Positions 1 through 9,315 are shown, counted from the stretch's first letter. The stretch: 64,000 bases of DNA from Pseudopelobacter sp964542535 (GCA_964542535.1 CAZIUE010000007.1:130113-194112); one strand, 5' to 3'. Numbers and translations: made by a program. Notes: generated by a model not told the origin, from the letters alone.

Positions 1-24
1 GTAGATGCGTTCGCCCGTGTTCAT
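1..24 (-). CDS. 5' end of a gene running off the left edge
   Basis: The ATG at 24-22 (minus strand) overlaps the TGA of the upstream cytochrome gene in an ATGA arrangement. Eight codons are visible, encoding MNTGERIY. The overlap implies translational coupling, so the product probably works with the cytochrome. A membrane cytochrome b-type partner would be typical in this setting, but eight residues cannot show that. Confidence 0.45.
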
Positions 25-1133
25 GGCTGTTGTTTCCTTCTTCCGGCGCGGGTCAGCAGGCGCACGGCGGCGTGCCCGACGGCCGCCAGCAGGCCGGTGG
101 CGATGATCAGGCCGCCGATGATGGTGAGGGGATAGCTGCGGGTGGCGCCCAGCATGTAGAAATCAGGGGTCGCGTTGAGAACGTCAAGGATGGCCCCCTG
201 TTCGACCGCAATCCTGGTGTATCCCCTGCTCCTGTCCGGAAAGGCCACGTAACTTTTCTGCATCGACTTCGGCCCCGAGGCGTGGCAGAAGGAACAGTGC
301 CTGCGGTTCTCCAGGATATCGTAGCTGTGGGATACCACCTCGGGGGTCAGCATTCCCCACAGCCGTATCTCCCTGCTACGGACCCGGCTGTTGAAGACCC
401 GCAGGTCGTTCAGGGAGATGAACCGGTCCCTGTTGCGATCGATCAGGCTGCTCAGTTCGCTCCCCTCGGGGAGCAGGCGGGAGAGTTCGTCATGGGTGGC
501 CATCCTGAACGCCCCCGAAGGTTCCCCCGCTTTCCGGGTCTGGATCGTCATGGTGACGACGTAGTTCTGGGAACTGGTGTGGCAGGTGATACAGGGGAGG
601 GAGTCCATGTGCAGCTCGGCCTGGGGGAGCCACGGGGCGTGGGTGGCGACGACCCTGGCCGGCTTGTGGCACCTGGCGCACATGGCGTTGATATCCTTGC
701 CCGAAATCGTCAGGGGGCTCTTGACCGCATGGGGATTATGGCAGTCGCTGCATCCGGCCTTGGAGCTGTGCCGGCTCCGGGCGTATTCGACGTGGATCGG
801 CAGATGGCATTCACGGCAGGTTGCCCTGGTGGGGAGGGGGGGCTTGGGGGTTTCGTTGGGATGCGTCTCGCTGATGGCCGTGTGACAGGCGCGGCAACCG
901 ATGTAGGAGTGGGTGGTGGCGGCGTAGACGCTGGGGTCGATATAGAACCGTTTTCCCCTCCTGGCGATGATCCGCGTGTCCGTATGGCAGGAGAGGCAGT
1001 GTGCGTTTTCCGGACCCAGGTGCGTCCCGGGAAGGGATGCGATCAGGGGCGCGGCCGGAAGGATCAGGGCCAGGATGGGGAGTATGAAGAGCAGCCGGAG
1101 TCGTGACATCCGGCCGGGCGCGCGGTCCTCCAT
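21..1133 (-). CDS. Seven-haem membrane-anchored c-type cytochrome with EF-hand-like loop
   Basis: A 370-residue protein with seven CxxCH haem-binding motifs, starting at residues 46, 80, 106, 128, 152, 181 and 280. A hydrophobic export segment lies at 13-34 and a C-terminal membrane segment at about 334-358 is followed by a basic tail, so the haem domain should face the periplasm. Between haems six and seven, residues 232-243 have the D-x-N-x-D-x-x-I-S-x-x-D spacing of an EF-hand calcium loop. I chose the ATG at 1133 because AAGGAGG lies 10 bases upstream; the longer reading frame lacks this. A later ATG, nine codons in, is also possible. The family resembles NapC/NrfH-like or cytochrome c3/c7-type electron-transfer proteins. 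The exact redox partner is unknown, but the overlapping downstream gene suggests a two-subunit quinone-linked complex. Confidence 0.85.
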   Translation of the reverse strand: MEDRAPGRMSRLRLLFILPILALILPAAPLIASLPGTHLGPENAHCLSCHTDTRIIARRGKRFYIDPSVYAATTHSYIGCRACHTAISETHPNETPKPPLPTRATCRECHLPIHVEYARSRHSSKAGCSDCHNPHAVKSPLTISGKDINAMCARCHKPARVVATHAPWLPQAELHMDSLPCITCHTSSQNYVVTMTIQTRKAGEPSGAFRMATHDELSRLLPEGSELSSLIDRNRDRFISLNDLRVFNSRVRSREIRLWGMLTPEVVSHSYDILENRRHCSFCHASGPKSMQKSYVAFPDRSRGYTRIAVEQGAILDVLNATPDFYMLGATRSYPLTIIGGLIIATGLLAAVGHAAVRLLTRAGRRKQQP

Positions 1134-1250
1134 GGCGGTGGAACCTCCTTTCCCCTGTGGGATGATGCCGGCGCAACGGGCATATCCGGCACCCGGGCGC
1201 GCTGGCCCCGGTTTCATGAATACAGTCTACTACAGGTCGTCCGGCTGTTC

Positions 1251-1293
1251 AAAGGCGTGCCGCTTCCGGTTGGCGGGGAAGGGGCACGCCTTT
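1251..1293 (-). terminator. Inverted repeat after the DUF523/DUF1722 gene
   Basis: An 11-bp perfect inverted repeat (AAAGGCGTGCC at 1251-1261 with its complement at 1283-1293) flanks a 21-base loop. It lies just downstream of the stop of the minus-strand gene ending at 1348. Reading the minus strand, the stem ends in TTT, a weak U-tract. Confidence 0.45.
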
Positions 1294-1347
1294 GATGCGG
1301 CGGGGAACTGGCGGCAGGGGAGGCTCGGGGCGCGTCCCGGGCGGGAC

Positions 1348-2295
1348 TCAGACGTGGTTGCGCAGCATCAGCTCCGCCGGGTGGGGCGAGAGGTAGATCT
1401 GCTGTTTCAGGTAGGGCTGGTCGTACTTCATTACGTAGTGCCTGAGCAGGGTCAGCGGCACGATCAGCGGCACCAGCTGCCGGCGGTACTGGTCGATCAG
1501 CTCCAGCAGCTCCCGTTTCTCCCCCGGCGTCAGCTCGCGCTTGAAATAGCCCATGATGTGCATCAGTACGTTGGTCTGCTTGCTGGCCGTTGCGTGCAGG
1601 GCCAGGGCCTTCATGAACTGGTGCTCGTAGGATGCCAGCAGCTCGTCCCGGCTGATCTCCCGGCCGCGGGCCACCAGGCTTCCCAGGTCGTGGTACTGCT
1701 GGACGCTGTGGGACATGATCAGCAGCTTGTGGCGGGTATGAAACTCCACCAGAGCTCCCAGTTCCGGTGTCCCGGCCAGGAACCCCTTCCAGCGGTGATA
1801 GCAGAAGACCCGCTCCAGGAAGTTCTCGCGGATGGCGGGGTCGTTCAGTCGCCCCTCTTCCTCCACCGGCAGGAGCGGGAAATGCCTGACCACGGCCGCC
1901 GCGAACAGGCCGCTGCCGGGTCGGGGGGGAGCCCCCTCCTGGTAAACCTTGACCCGGTACAGCCCGGAGCTGGGCGAATTCTTCTTGAAGATGAAACCGC
2001 ACGGTTCTTCCCGCTCCAGCTCCCGTACCCTGGCATCGCAAAAGGCCAGCATCTGCTCGGTCAGGTCCCTGCGGCTCCTGGTGGCCACCAGTCGGGGCGC
2101 GGCCGGGTCTCCCTCCAGTCGCATGGACTCCCGGGGGATCGGCAGGCCGCAACCGACCTCCGGGCAGACCGGCACGAAGCGGAAGAAGCGTCCCAGGGTG
2201 TCGGTGATGTAGCGGTCATGCTTGTGGCCGCCGTCGTAGCGCACCTCCTGACCCAGCAGACAGGCGCTGACGCCGATGGTGATGGAAGAGGTCAT
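1348..2295 (-). CDS. DUF523 and DUF1722 (YbgA-type) protein
   Basis: A 315-residue fusion of two families of unknown function. The N-terminal DUF523 half begins with the characteristic VSACLLG...VRYDGGHK stretch and has conserved cysteines at 12 and in PVCPEVGCGLPIPRE. The C-terminal YbgA-like DUF1722 half (about residues 190-310) includes HTRHKLLIMSHS and a KRELTPGEKRELL stretch. Proteins of this architecture are common in proteobacteria and often sit near DNA photolyase or repair genes; no biochemical role is firmly established. The ATG overlaps the recN stop codon (ATGA), so it is probably cotranslated with recN. Confidence 0.85.
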   Translation of the reverse strand: MTSSITIGVSACLLGQEVRYDGGHKHDRYITDTLGRFFRFVPVCPEVGCGLPIPRESMRLEGDPAAPRLVATRSRRDLTEQMLAFCDARVRELEREEPCGFIFKKNSPSSGLYRVKVYQEGAPPRPGSGLFAAAVVRHFPLLPVEEEGRLNDPAIRENFLERVFCYHRWKGFLAGTPELGALVEFHTRHKLLIMSHSVQQYHDLGSLVARGREISRDELLASYEHQFMKALALHATASKQTNVLMHIMGYFKRELTPGEKRELLELIDQYRRQLVPLIVPLTLLRHYVMKYDQPYLKQQIYLSPHPAELMLRNHV

Positions 2296-3962
2296 GGTGA
2301 TGCCCCCTGGGCCGTTGCCAGCAGCTCGCCGGCGTGGCGGCGGGTGGTATCGGTGATCACGGCGCCCCCCAGCATGCGGGAGAGTTCCTCGATGCGGGAC
2401 GCTTCGTCCAGAGTGGTGACGGCTGTGGCTGTGCGGCCGTTGGCGACCCGTTTCGCCACGTGCAGGTGCTGGTCGGCGAACACCGCCACCTGGGGGAGGT
2501 GGGTGATGCAGAGTACCTGCTGGGTGAGGGCCACCCGCTTGAGTTTCTTTCCCACGGTCTCGGAGGTAGCACCGCCGATGCCGCTGTCCACCTCGTCGAA
2601 CACCAGGGTGGGCACGTCCCCCTCGGGGAGCACCTGCTTGAAGGCCAGCATCAGGCGCGACAGCTCGCCCCCCGAGGCGATCCTGGCCAGGGGGCGGGGC
2701 GGCTCCCCGGCGTTGGGGGAGAAGAGCAGCTCCAGGCGCTGGAAGCCGGTGGGGCGCGGCTCGTCCAGGCAGCTCAGTTCGGCCTCGATCACGGCACTCT
2801 TCATGGCTAGCTGGCGGGCCTCATCTTCCAGTGCCCGCTTGAGCGATGCCGCGGCAGAGGCGCGCCGCTGGCCCAGTTCCTCCCCGCACCGGGCCAGCTC
2901 CGCCACCAGCCGGTCGCGCTGGCCCTGCAGCGCCTCCCGGTCATGCTCCCGGCCGCGGAGCTGCTCCAGCTCTTCGTCAACCCGTGCCTTGAACGCCAGG
3001 ATTTCCCCGATGGTCGCCCCGTACTTGCGCCTGAGACGGTTGATCTGGTCCAGGCGGTCATCGGCCCGCTGCAGGGCGAGCGGATCGGCCTCGATCCGGG
3101 ATGCGTAGCTGCGCAGGGTCATGGCCGCATCCTCCAGCTGGAGGTAGCAGTTCTCCAGGGATGCGCTGGTCTCCGCCAGGTTCTGGTCGATGGCGGCGAT
3201 CTCGCGGACGGCGGTGCCGATCCGCCGCAGCTGCCCCAGCAGGGCGCCGTCGCCGCCGTACAGCAGCTCGAAGGCCTCGGCGCTGGTGCCGGCCAGTTTC
3301 TCCGCATTGGCCAGGAGCCGGCGCTCTTCTTCCAGCTGCTCCTCTTCACCCTCCCTCAGCTCCGCCGCGGCGATCTCCTGGGACTGGAACGACAGCAGGT
3401 CCAGCCTGCGGGCCGCGTCCCGTTCCTGTTCGTCTGCATGGGCCAGTTTCTCCCGCACGTCCTGCAGCTCTTCGTACAGACCGGCGAAGCGTGCGCGCAG
3501 CTGCGCGTTTCCGGCAAAGAGGTCCAGAAGCAGCAGCTGGTTCTCCGGTCTGAGCAGGGTCTGGGATTCGTGCTGGCCGTAGATGTTGATCAGGCGGCGG
3601 GAGATATCGGTGAGGAGGGTCAGGGTGGCCAGGGCGCCGTTGATGAAGATGCGGTTCTTTCCCGAGCGGGAGATGGAACGTCTGACGAGGAGTTCGGTGT
3701 CGCCGGGAAAGCCGGATTCATTCAAATGACCGGCCAGTTCAGGCATATCCGAGATGTCGAAGATCGCCTCCACCACCGCTTCGTCCGTACCGGCACGGAT
3801 CAGGTCGGCCGAGGCCCGGCCCCCCATGATCAGCCCCACGGCGTCGATGATGATCGATTTTCCGGCTCCGGTCTCGCCGGTGAGGATGGTCAGTCCCGGT
3901 TTGAGGGAGAGGTGCAGGGAATCGATGATGGCAATGTTGGTGATGGACAGGTCGGTCAGCAT
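2292..3962 (-). CDS. recN: DNA repair ATPase RecN
   Basis: A 556-residue SMC-like protein, the usual RecN length. It has an N-terminal Walker A (GETGAGKS, residues 29-36), a long central coiled-coil region rich in Glu/Arg/Leu (about 160-370), and a C-terminal ABC signature and Walker B region containing SGGELSR and LVFDEVDSGIGG. RecN acts in the cytoplasm at double-strand breaks, helping recombinational repair. The reading frame opens at a GTG three codons earlier, but the ATG at 3962 has AGGTG eight bases upstream and is preferred. Downstream it overlaps the DUF523/DUF1722 gene. Upstream is nadK on the same strand, an association common in bacteria. Confidence 0.95.
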   Translation of the reverse strand: MLTDLSITNIAIIDSLHLSLKPGLTILTGETGAGKSIIIDAVGLIMGGRASADLIRAGTDEAVVEAIFDISDMPELAGHLNESGFPGDTELLVRRSISRSGKNRIFINGALATLTLLTDISRRLINIYGQHESQTLLRPENQLLLLDLFAGNAQLRARFAGLYEELQDVREKLAHADEQERDAARRLDLLSFQSQEIAAAELREGEEEQLEEERRLLANAEKLAGTSAEAFELLYGGDGALLGQLRRIGTAVREIAAIDQNLAETSASLENCYLQLEDAAMTLRSYASRIEADPLALQRADDRLDQINRLRRKYGATIGEILAFKARVDEELEQLRGREHDREALQGQRDRLVAELARCGEELGQRRASAAASLKRALEDEARQLAMKSAVIEAELSCLDEPRPTGFQRLELLFSPNAGEPPRPLARIASGGELSRLMLAFKQVLPEGDVPTLVFDEVDSGIGGATSETVGKKLKRVALTQQVLCITHLPQVAVFADQHLHVAKRVANGRTATAVTTLDEASRIEELSRMLGGAVITDTTRRHAGELLATAQGASP

Positions 3963-3987
3963 ATGTAACACCTGTTAAGTGGTCCGA

Positions 3988-4031
3988 GGTTGGAGGTTCA
4001 ACGTTTTTACATCCGAATCTCGAACCTTGAA
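3988..4031. repeat. GGTTCAA/TTGAACC inverted repeat between nadK and recN
   Basis: The short gap between recN and nadK holds a GGTTCAA...TTGAACC inverted repeat with a further GAACC copy beside it and a run of T in the loop. It could fold but lacks a clean terminator tail. It resembles low-complexity phrase-like filler seen at other gene junctions in this window. Confidence 0.35.
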
Positions 4032-4036
4032 CCGGT

Positions 4037-4897
4037 TTATCCCCATTTCAGCTTGGTCCGCAGTACCTCGAAGTAATCCAGTTTCCGGGGTACGGCCAGG
4101 TTGGTGATCGAGGGGGCCCTGCGTACCTCCACCATGTCGCCCTGCAGCAGTTCGAATCCCACCTGGCCGTCCAGGGTCAGGTAGACCTTGTCGTCGTGGG
4201 GGCAGGTGACGGTGATGGTGATGACCGATTCATCCGGGACCACGATGGGGCGGTTGGTCAGGGAGTGGGGGCAGATGGGGGTGATGGCGATGCAGCTCAC
4301 CAGGGGATGGATGACCGGACCGCCGGCGGACATGGAGTAGCCGGTGGAGCCGGTGGGGGTGGAGACGATCAGTCCGTCCGCCTTGAAGTCGGTGAGGATG
4401 TGGTTGCCGATCCTCGTCTTCAGGTTGACGATGCGGGCCAGGATGCCGGTCCTGTTGAGCACCAGCTCGTTCAGTATGGGGCATTTCTCGATCGGCTTCC
4501 CCTCGCGCATGATGCTGACCTCCAGCATCATGCGCCGGGAACTGCGCTGGTTTCCCTCGAGACAGAGCTCCAGCTCGTCGTAGAGCTCGTCCACGGTGAT
4601 TTCGGTCAGGAAACCGAGGCTCCCCAGGTTGATCCCCATGATGGGAAGTTCCCTGCCGTAGAAGAGGCGGGCCGTGGAGAGCAGGGTGCCGTCGCCGCCC
4701 AGCACCACCACCAGCTCGGCCCGTTCGAGGATGTCGTTGTGGGTCATGCCGTCGTCACGTTGGAGGTGGCGTGCCAGGTGCTCCTCGATCAGGTGGACGC
4801 ATCCCCGCTGTTCCAGCCAGGAGATCAGTTCGGTAGCAACCTTCTGGCAGCGGGGATCGTGTACTTTGGCGAATATGGCGACATTTCGAAGATGCAT
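4037..4897 (-). CDS. nadK: NAD kinase (ATP-NAD kinase)
   Basis: A 286-residue enzyme that phosphorylates NAD to NADP. Family landmarks are the GGDGT motif at residues 67-71, an LNELVLNR stretch (the NE/D motif region), and DGLIVSTPTGSTGYS, the glycine-rich nucleotide-binding segment. The length fits the family (280-300). The frame opens at a TTG 11 codons earlier, but the ATG at 4897 has AGGA about seven bases upstream and starts the conserved MHLRNVAIFAK beta strand. It precedes recN on the same strand with a gap of about 70 bases and may be cotranscribed with it. Confidence 0.95.
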   Translation of the reverse strand: MHLRNVAIFAKVHDPRCQKVATELISWLEQRGCVHLIEEHLARHLQRDDGMTHNDILERAELVVVLGGDGTLLSTARLFYGRELPIMGINLGSLGFLTEITVDELYDELELCLEGNQRSSRRMMLEVSIMREGKPIEKCPILNELVLNRTGILARIVNLKTRIGNHILTDFKADGLIVSTPTGSTGYSMSAGGPVIHPLVSCIAITPICPHSLTNRPIVVPDESVITITVTCPHDDKVYLTLDGQVGFELLQGDMVEVRRAPSITNLAVPRKLDYFEVLRTKLKWG

Positions 4898-4990
4898 GGG
4901 AATCCTGATGGTCGGTATGGAAAAAAACAAGCCTCAATGGAACGCGGATCAGATAGCTCCGCGTTCCATATTTTGATCTTGATTCCGGTG

Positions 4991-7669
4991 TTACTTGAGC
5001 TTCCTGATCTTCTCCAGGCTCTCCTCCAGTACCCGTTTTTTGCCGGTCACCTCGGCCAGCTTCTCCCGCTCCTTGGCCACCACCGCCGCTGGTGCGCGAT
5101 CAACGAAGCTGGGGTTGGCCAGCTTCTTGGAGAACATGTCGATTTCTTTCTCGATCTTGGCGATCTCCTTGGCGAGGCGCTTCTCCTCCTCCTCAACGTT
5201 GACCAGCCCCTTGAGGGGCACGAAGATCTGCACGTCGCCGGCAACCTGGATGGAGGCGTCTTCCGGCTTCTCCAGCCCCTGGCCGATGGTCAGGTCGGAA
5301 ATGCGGGCCAGGTTGACGATGGAGCCCTGGCTCTGTTGCATCAGCTCCAGGCTCTCGGCTGTGGCGCAGGAGAGGATTACGGCAATCTGCCTGCTGGGAG
5401 GGACGTCCATCTCGCCGCGGATGTTGCGGATGCCGCCGATGACCTCCATGACCCGCTCCATGGTGGCCGCCTCCGCGGGAAAGCTGCGCTCCCCGGCCGG
5501 CATGGGGTAGGGGGCGAGCATGATGCTGGCCGGTCCCCGGTCCCCCATCCCCGGTTTCGATTGAGGCAGCGCTTGCCAGATTTCCTCGGTGATAAAGGGC
5601 ATGAAGGGGTGCAGGAGCCGCAGCAGATGGTCGAGAGTATACCAGAGAACGTACTGGCTGGTCTTTTTGCGCTCTGGCGTGCCGTTGTACAGCTCCTGTT
5701 TGGACAGCTCCAGGTACCAGTCGCAGAACTCACTCCAGGTGAACTGGTACAGCGCAGTGGCAGCCTCGTTGTAGCGGTAGGCGGTCAGGCTTTCGTCCAC
5801 CATCCGTGCGGTCTCGTTCAGGCGGTGCAGGATCCACTTGTCTCCCGCCGAGAGGGAAAGCTCACCCAGGGTGATGCCGCCAGGGTCGAAGCCGTCCAGG
5901 TTCATCAGGGTGAAGCGGGCCGCGTTCCAGACTTTGTTGCAGAAGTTGCGGTAGCCGGCGATGCGCTCCTCGGCCAGCTTGATGTCGCGCCCCTGGGCGG
6001 CGAAGGCGGCCAGGGTGAAGCGGAAGGCGTCGGTGCCGTACTGGTCGATGATGGTCAGCGGGTCGATCACGTTCCCCTTGGACTTGGACATCTTCTGGCC
6101 GTGGGCGTCGCGCACCAGGGCGTGGATGTACACATCCTTGAAAGGGACCTCTCCCATGAAGTGCAGCCCCATCATCATCATGCGGGCCACCCAGAAGAAG
6201 AGAATGTCGAAACCGGTCACCAGGCAGGAGGTGGGGTAGAAACGCTCCAGCTCGGGGGTCTTGTCGGGCCATCCCATGGTGGAAAAGGGCCAGAGGGCCG
6301 AGGAGAACCAGGTGTCCAGCACGTCGGTCTCCTGGCGGATCTCGTCGCTGCCGCAAGCGGAGCAGCTGGTGGGATCATCCATGGCTACGGTCACCGTGCC
6401 GCAGTGGTCGCAGAACCAGGCCGGGATGCGGTGACCCCACCAGATCTGGCGCGAGATGCACCAGTCGCGGATGTTCTCCATCCAGTCGTAGTAGGTGTTC
6501 TCCCACTGCTTGGGCAGGATGCGGGTCTTACCCTCCTTCACCGCCTGCAGGGCGCGTTCGGCCAGGGGGCCGACCTTGACGTACCACTGGAGCGACAGGT
6601 ACGGCTCCACCACGGTCTTGCAGCGGTAGCAGCCACCCACCGACATGGCGTGGTCCTCGATCCGCTCCAAAAGCCCTGCCTGCTCCAGGTCGGCCACGAT
6701 TCGGCCGCGGGCGGCGAAGCGGTCCATCCCCTCGTACTGGTGGCCGGCGGCGTTGATCACCCCCGACTCGTCGAAGACGTTGATCTTGTCCAGGCCGTGG
6801 CGCAGGCCGACCTCGAAGTCGTTGAAGTCGTGGGCCGGGGTGATCTTGACCACGCCGGTGCCGAACTCGCGGTCTACGTAGTCGTCGGCGACCACCGGGA
6901 TCTCCCGGTTGACCAGCGGCAGGAGCACCTTCTTGCCCACCAGGTCGCTGTAGCGCTCATCCTCGGGGTGCACCGCCACGGCGGTATCCCCCAGCATGGT
7001 CTCGGGGCGGGTGGTGGCCACGGTGACGAAGCGGTTAGGCTCGCCCACCACCGGATAGCGGATATGCCAGAAGTTCCCCTTCTGCTCCTCGTGTTCCACC
7101 TCGATGTCGGAGAGGGCCGTGTGGCAGCGGGGGCACCAGTTGATCAGGCGGTTGTCGCGGTAGATCAGGCCGTCCAGGTACAGTTTGACGAACACCGTGC
7201 GCACCGCCGTGGAGAGCCCCGCGTCCATGGTGAAACGCTCCCGCTCCCAGTCGCAGGAGGCGCCCAGGCGCTTCAGCTGGCCGATGATCTGGCCTCCCGA
7301 TTCAGCCTTCCACTTCCAGACCCGCTTGATGAAGGCGTCCCGCCCCAGGTCGTGGCGGTCCATTCCCTCGGCGGCCAGCTGTCGTTCCACCACGTTCTGG
7401 GTGGCGATGCCGGCATGGTCGGTCCCCGGCATCCAGAGTACGTTGTACCCCTGCATCCGCTTCCAGCGGCAGAGGATGTCCTGCATGGTATTGTTCAGGG
7501 CATGCCCCATGTGCAGGGCGCCGGTCACGTTGGGGGGGGGGATGACGATGGAGTAGGGCTTCTCGTCGGAGGTGGCGTTGGCGTGGAAGTAGTGTTTCTC
7601 TTCCCACTGGGCGTACCATTTCTTTTCAACGTCGTGGGGCTCGTACCCCTTGGCAAGTTCTCTGGTCAT
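4991..7669 (-). CDS. valS: Valyl-tRNA synthetase
   Basis: An 892-residue class Ia aminoacyl-tRNA synthetase that charges tRNA-Val. The HIGH-type signature appears as PNVTGALHMGHAL near the N-terminus and the KMSKS loop as KMSKSKGN in the second half. The editing (CP1) domain with its GTGVVKITPAHD motif lies between, and a C-terminal Lys/Glu-rich coiled coil (last 65 residues) is typical of ValRS. A four-cysteine zinc-knuckle-like stretch (CDHCG...CSACG) is present in the CP region. The ATG at 7669 starts the conserved MTRELAKGYEPHDVEKKWY; the longer TTG-started frame is less likely. The upstream ribosome site is modest (AGGA, about 13 bases away). Confidence 0.97.
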   Translation of the reverse strand: MTRELAKGYEPHDVEKKWYAQWEEKHYFHANATSDEKPYSIVIPPPNVTGALHMGHALNNTMQDILCRWKRMQGYNVLWMPGTDHAGIATQNVVERQLAAEGMDRHDLGRDAFIKRVWKWKAESGGQIIGQLKRLGASCDWERERFTMDAGLSTAVRTVFVKLYLDGLIYRDNRLINWCPRCHTALSDIEVEHEEQKGNFWHIRYPVVGEPNRFVTVATTRPETMLGDTAVAVHPEDERYSDLVGKKVLLPLVNREIPVVADDYVDREFGTGVVKITPAHDFNDFEVGLRHGLDKINVFDESGVINAAGHQYEGMDRFAARGRIVADLEQAGLLERIEDHAMSVGGCYRCKTVVEPYLSLQWYVKVGPLAERALQAVKEGKTRILPKQWENTYYDWMENIRDWCISRQIWWGHRIPAWFCDHCGTVTVAMDDPTSCSACGSDEIRQETDVLDTWFSSALWPFSTMGWPDKTPELERFYPTSCLVTGFDILFFWVARMMMMGLHFMGEVPFKDVYIHALVRDAHGQKMSKSKGNVIDPLTIIDQYGTDAFRFTLAAFAAQGRDIKLAEERIAGYRNFCNKVWNAARFTLMNLDGFDPGGITLGELSLSAGDKWILHRLNETARMVDESLTAYRYNEAATALYQFTWSEFCDWYLELSKQELYNGTPERKKTSQYVLWYTLDHLLRLLHPFMPFITEEIWQALPQSKPGMGDRGPASIMLAPYPMPAGERSFPAEAATMERVMEVIGGIRNIRGEMDVPPSRQIAVILSCATAESLELMQQSQGSIVNLARISDLTIGQGLEKPEDASIQVAGDVQIFVPLKGLVNVEEEEKRLAKEIAKIEKEIDMFSKKLANPSFVDRAPAAVVAKEREKLAEVTGKKRVLEESLEKIRKLK

Positions 7670-7794
7670 GTGTCGTAATACCGTTCCTGGGGTTATTTGC
7701 AATCACGCACTATAAAAAATACGGGGGGAAGATGCAACCTTCCCCCTGGAAAAATGTTCATTCAGGCTGCCGGCGGCTGGAACGGGGAGAGTCG

Positions 7795-9315
7795 TCAGGG
7801 AGATTGCGGCAACGCCTCCAGGCGTGCCGCGATGTCATCCCGTTCCTCCCGATAGCTCGGCATGTCGGGGAATGCAGTGGCCAGTCGCGTGTGGATTTCC
7901 AGTGCCCCGGAGTAGGCTGCTCTGGCCTCTTCCAGCCTGCTGAGCTCCTTGTCCACGTCCCCGATTTTATACAGGGAGATACTGAGGTCGCGCAGTGCCT
8001 GTGGGGTTTCTCCGGTTGCCGCGATGAGACGGCGGCGTAGCTCCAGACTCTCGGCGTATGCCCCTCGCGCCTCTTCCAGCCTGTTCAGCGCGGCGTCCAT
8101 ATCCCCGATCCTGTCCAGGGAGATGCTGAGGTCGCGCAGTGCCTGGGGGGTCTCGCCGGTAGCCTGTATCAGGCGGCGGCGTAGCTCCAGGCTCTCGGCG
8201 TATGCCCCTCTGGCCTCTTCCAGCCTGCTGAGCGCCTTGTCCACGTCCCCGATTTTATACAGGGAGATACTGAGGTCGCGCAGTGCCTGTGGGGTTTCTC
8301 CGGTTGCCGCGATAAGACGGCGGCATATCTCCAGACTCTCGGCGTATGCCCCTCTGGCCTCTTCCAGCCTGCTGAGCGCCTTGTCCACGTCCCCGATTTT
8401 ATACAGGGAGATACTGAGGTCGCGCAGTGCCTGTGGGGTTTCTCCGGTTGCCGCGATGAGACGGCGGCGTAGCTCCAGGCTTTCGGCATAGGCGGATCGT
8501 GCCTCCATTGGTGACCCCGACAGCCTCCCGGTGTCCCCGATGCAATTGAGAGCTATACTACGCTGTCGAAGCACGGCCGGGCTCTTGTCGCGCCCGTCCA
8601 TGGCCTGCCACACCTGTTCGGCCACTGTCCGCGCCGCCGGGATGTCCATGCGCTCCAGGGCTGCATCAATTGCGGCAAAGCCAGCCTCCGGCGCCAGTCG
8701 CCGTTTGTCACGGGTGGTTTCCCACAGTCGCTGCCACTCTTGTTCCGCCCACGACGGCTCCAGGGTAAGCGGTGTGGGCGCCTCCGGAACCAGTTTCGTT
8801 CCGCGCTCCATGGCCGCTGCCGCAGGCGTCGGCAGGTCGGCGGTGAAGGCGCGCACGCTCCAGAGGTCGGGAATCATGCTGGGCACGTCCATGCGCAGCT
8901 CCGACGGCAGCACCAGCACCAGCGGGCAGGCCACGTCGCGTTCCAGCAGGAAACGCCGCTCGTTGAGCCTCGACAGCAGGCGCCACACCGCCTTCCGTTG
9001 TTGCCGGCGCTCCTCTTCGCTCCCCTGGTCGCGCCACATCTCCACCCAGAGTGGAGGCCGCGCGCCGCCCAGCGGGCGGCTGGAAAGGATGGCGGTCAAC
9101 AGTTCATCAACCTGGCCGGGTTCAGTCAGCTCGAAGGTGCGCAGGGGGACAGTGCCGAAGGCCAGCAACTCCCCCAGTTGTTTGCGCAGTTCCTTCACCG
9201 GCGCGGGGTGGCGGGTGAACAGCACTGCCAGGGTGAACCCCTCCGCCCATTCCAGGTGGGGGCGCAGCTTGCGCCAGATGCTGTCCAGTTCTGACTGGTA
9301 GGATGTGTCAGGCAC
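7795..9315 (-). CDS. TPR-repeat protein with divergent NTPase-like N-terminal region, partner of the AAA ATPase
   Basis: About 506 residues from a GTG at 9315 that overlaps the end of the upstream AAA gene; the start is uncertain because no strong ribosome site is visible and coupling is likely. The first 200 residues contain alternating strand/helix blocks (FTLAVLFTRH, PLVLVLPSEL, PDLWSVRAF) but no Walker A. This resembles the inactive STAND-like modules described in bacterial NLR-like conflict proteins; that assignment is by eye. The C-terminal half is a tandem array of 48-residue tetratricopeptide units beginning ATGETPQALRDLSISL. No catalytic effector domain is recognised. It probably forms a sensing or scaffolding partner for the AAA protein. 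Confidence 0.7.
   Translation of the reverse strand: MPDTSYQSELDSIWRKLRPHLEWAEGFTLAVLFTRHPAPVKELRKQLGELLAFGTVPLRTFELTEPGQVDELLTAILSSRPLGGARPPLWVEMWRDQGSEEERRQQRKAVWRLLSRLNERRFLLERDVACPLVLVLPSELRMDVPSMIPDLWSVRAFTADLPTPAAAAMERGTKLVPEAPTPLTLEPSWAEQEWQRLWETTRDKRRLAPEAGFAAIDAALERMDIPAARTVAEQVWQAMDGRDKSPAVLRQRSIALNCIGDTGRLSGSPMEARSAYAESLELRRRLIAATGETPQALRDLSISLYKIGDVDKALSRLEEARGAYAESLEICRRLIAATGETPQALRDLSISLYKIGDVDKALSRLEEARGAYAESLELRRRLIQATGETPQALRDLSISLDRIGDMDAALNRLEEARGAYAESLELRRRLIAATGETPQALRDLSISLYKIGDVDKELSRLEEARAAYSGALEIHTRLATAFPDMPSYREERDDIAARLEALPQSP
7930..8500 (-). repeat. Tandem 144-bp TPR repeats, near-identical DNA copies
   Basis: Four consecutive 144-bp (48-codon) units inside the TPR gene are almost identical in DNA. 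The same CTGAGGTCGCGCAGTGCCTG phrase (plus strand) recurs at about 7981, 8125, 8269 and 8413. This homogeneity implies recent duplication or gene conversion, and copy number may vary between strains. Confidence 0.9.

Noticed and set aside
4196..7678. 1160-codon open frame on the plus strand
   Set aside because: It lies antisense to nadK and valS, has no recognisable domain and a skewed His/Val/Gly composition typical of the complementary strand of GC-rich genes.
7930..8500. Regular repeats that might suggest a CRISPR array
   Set aside because: The 144-bp period, in-frame coding sequence and lack of unique spacers show these are TPR units.
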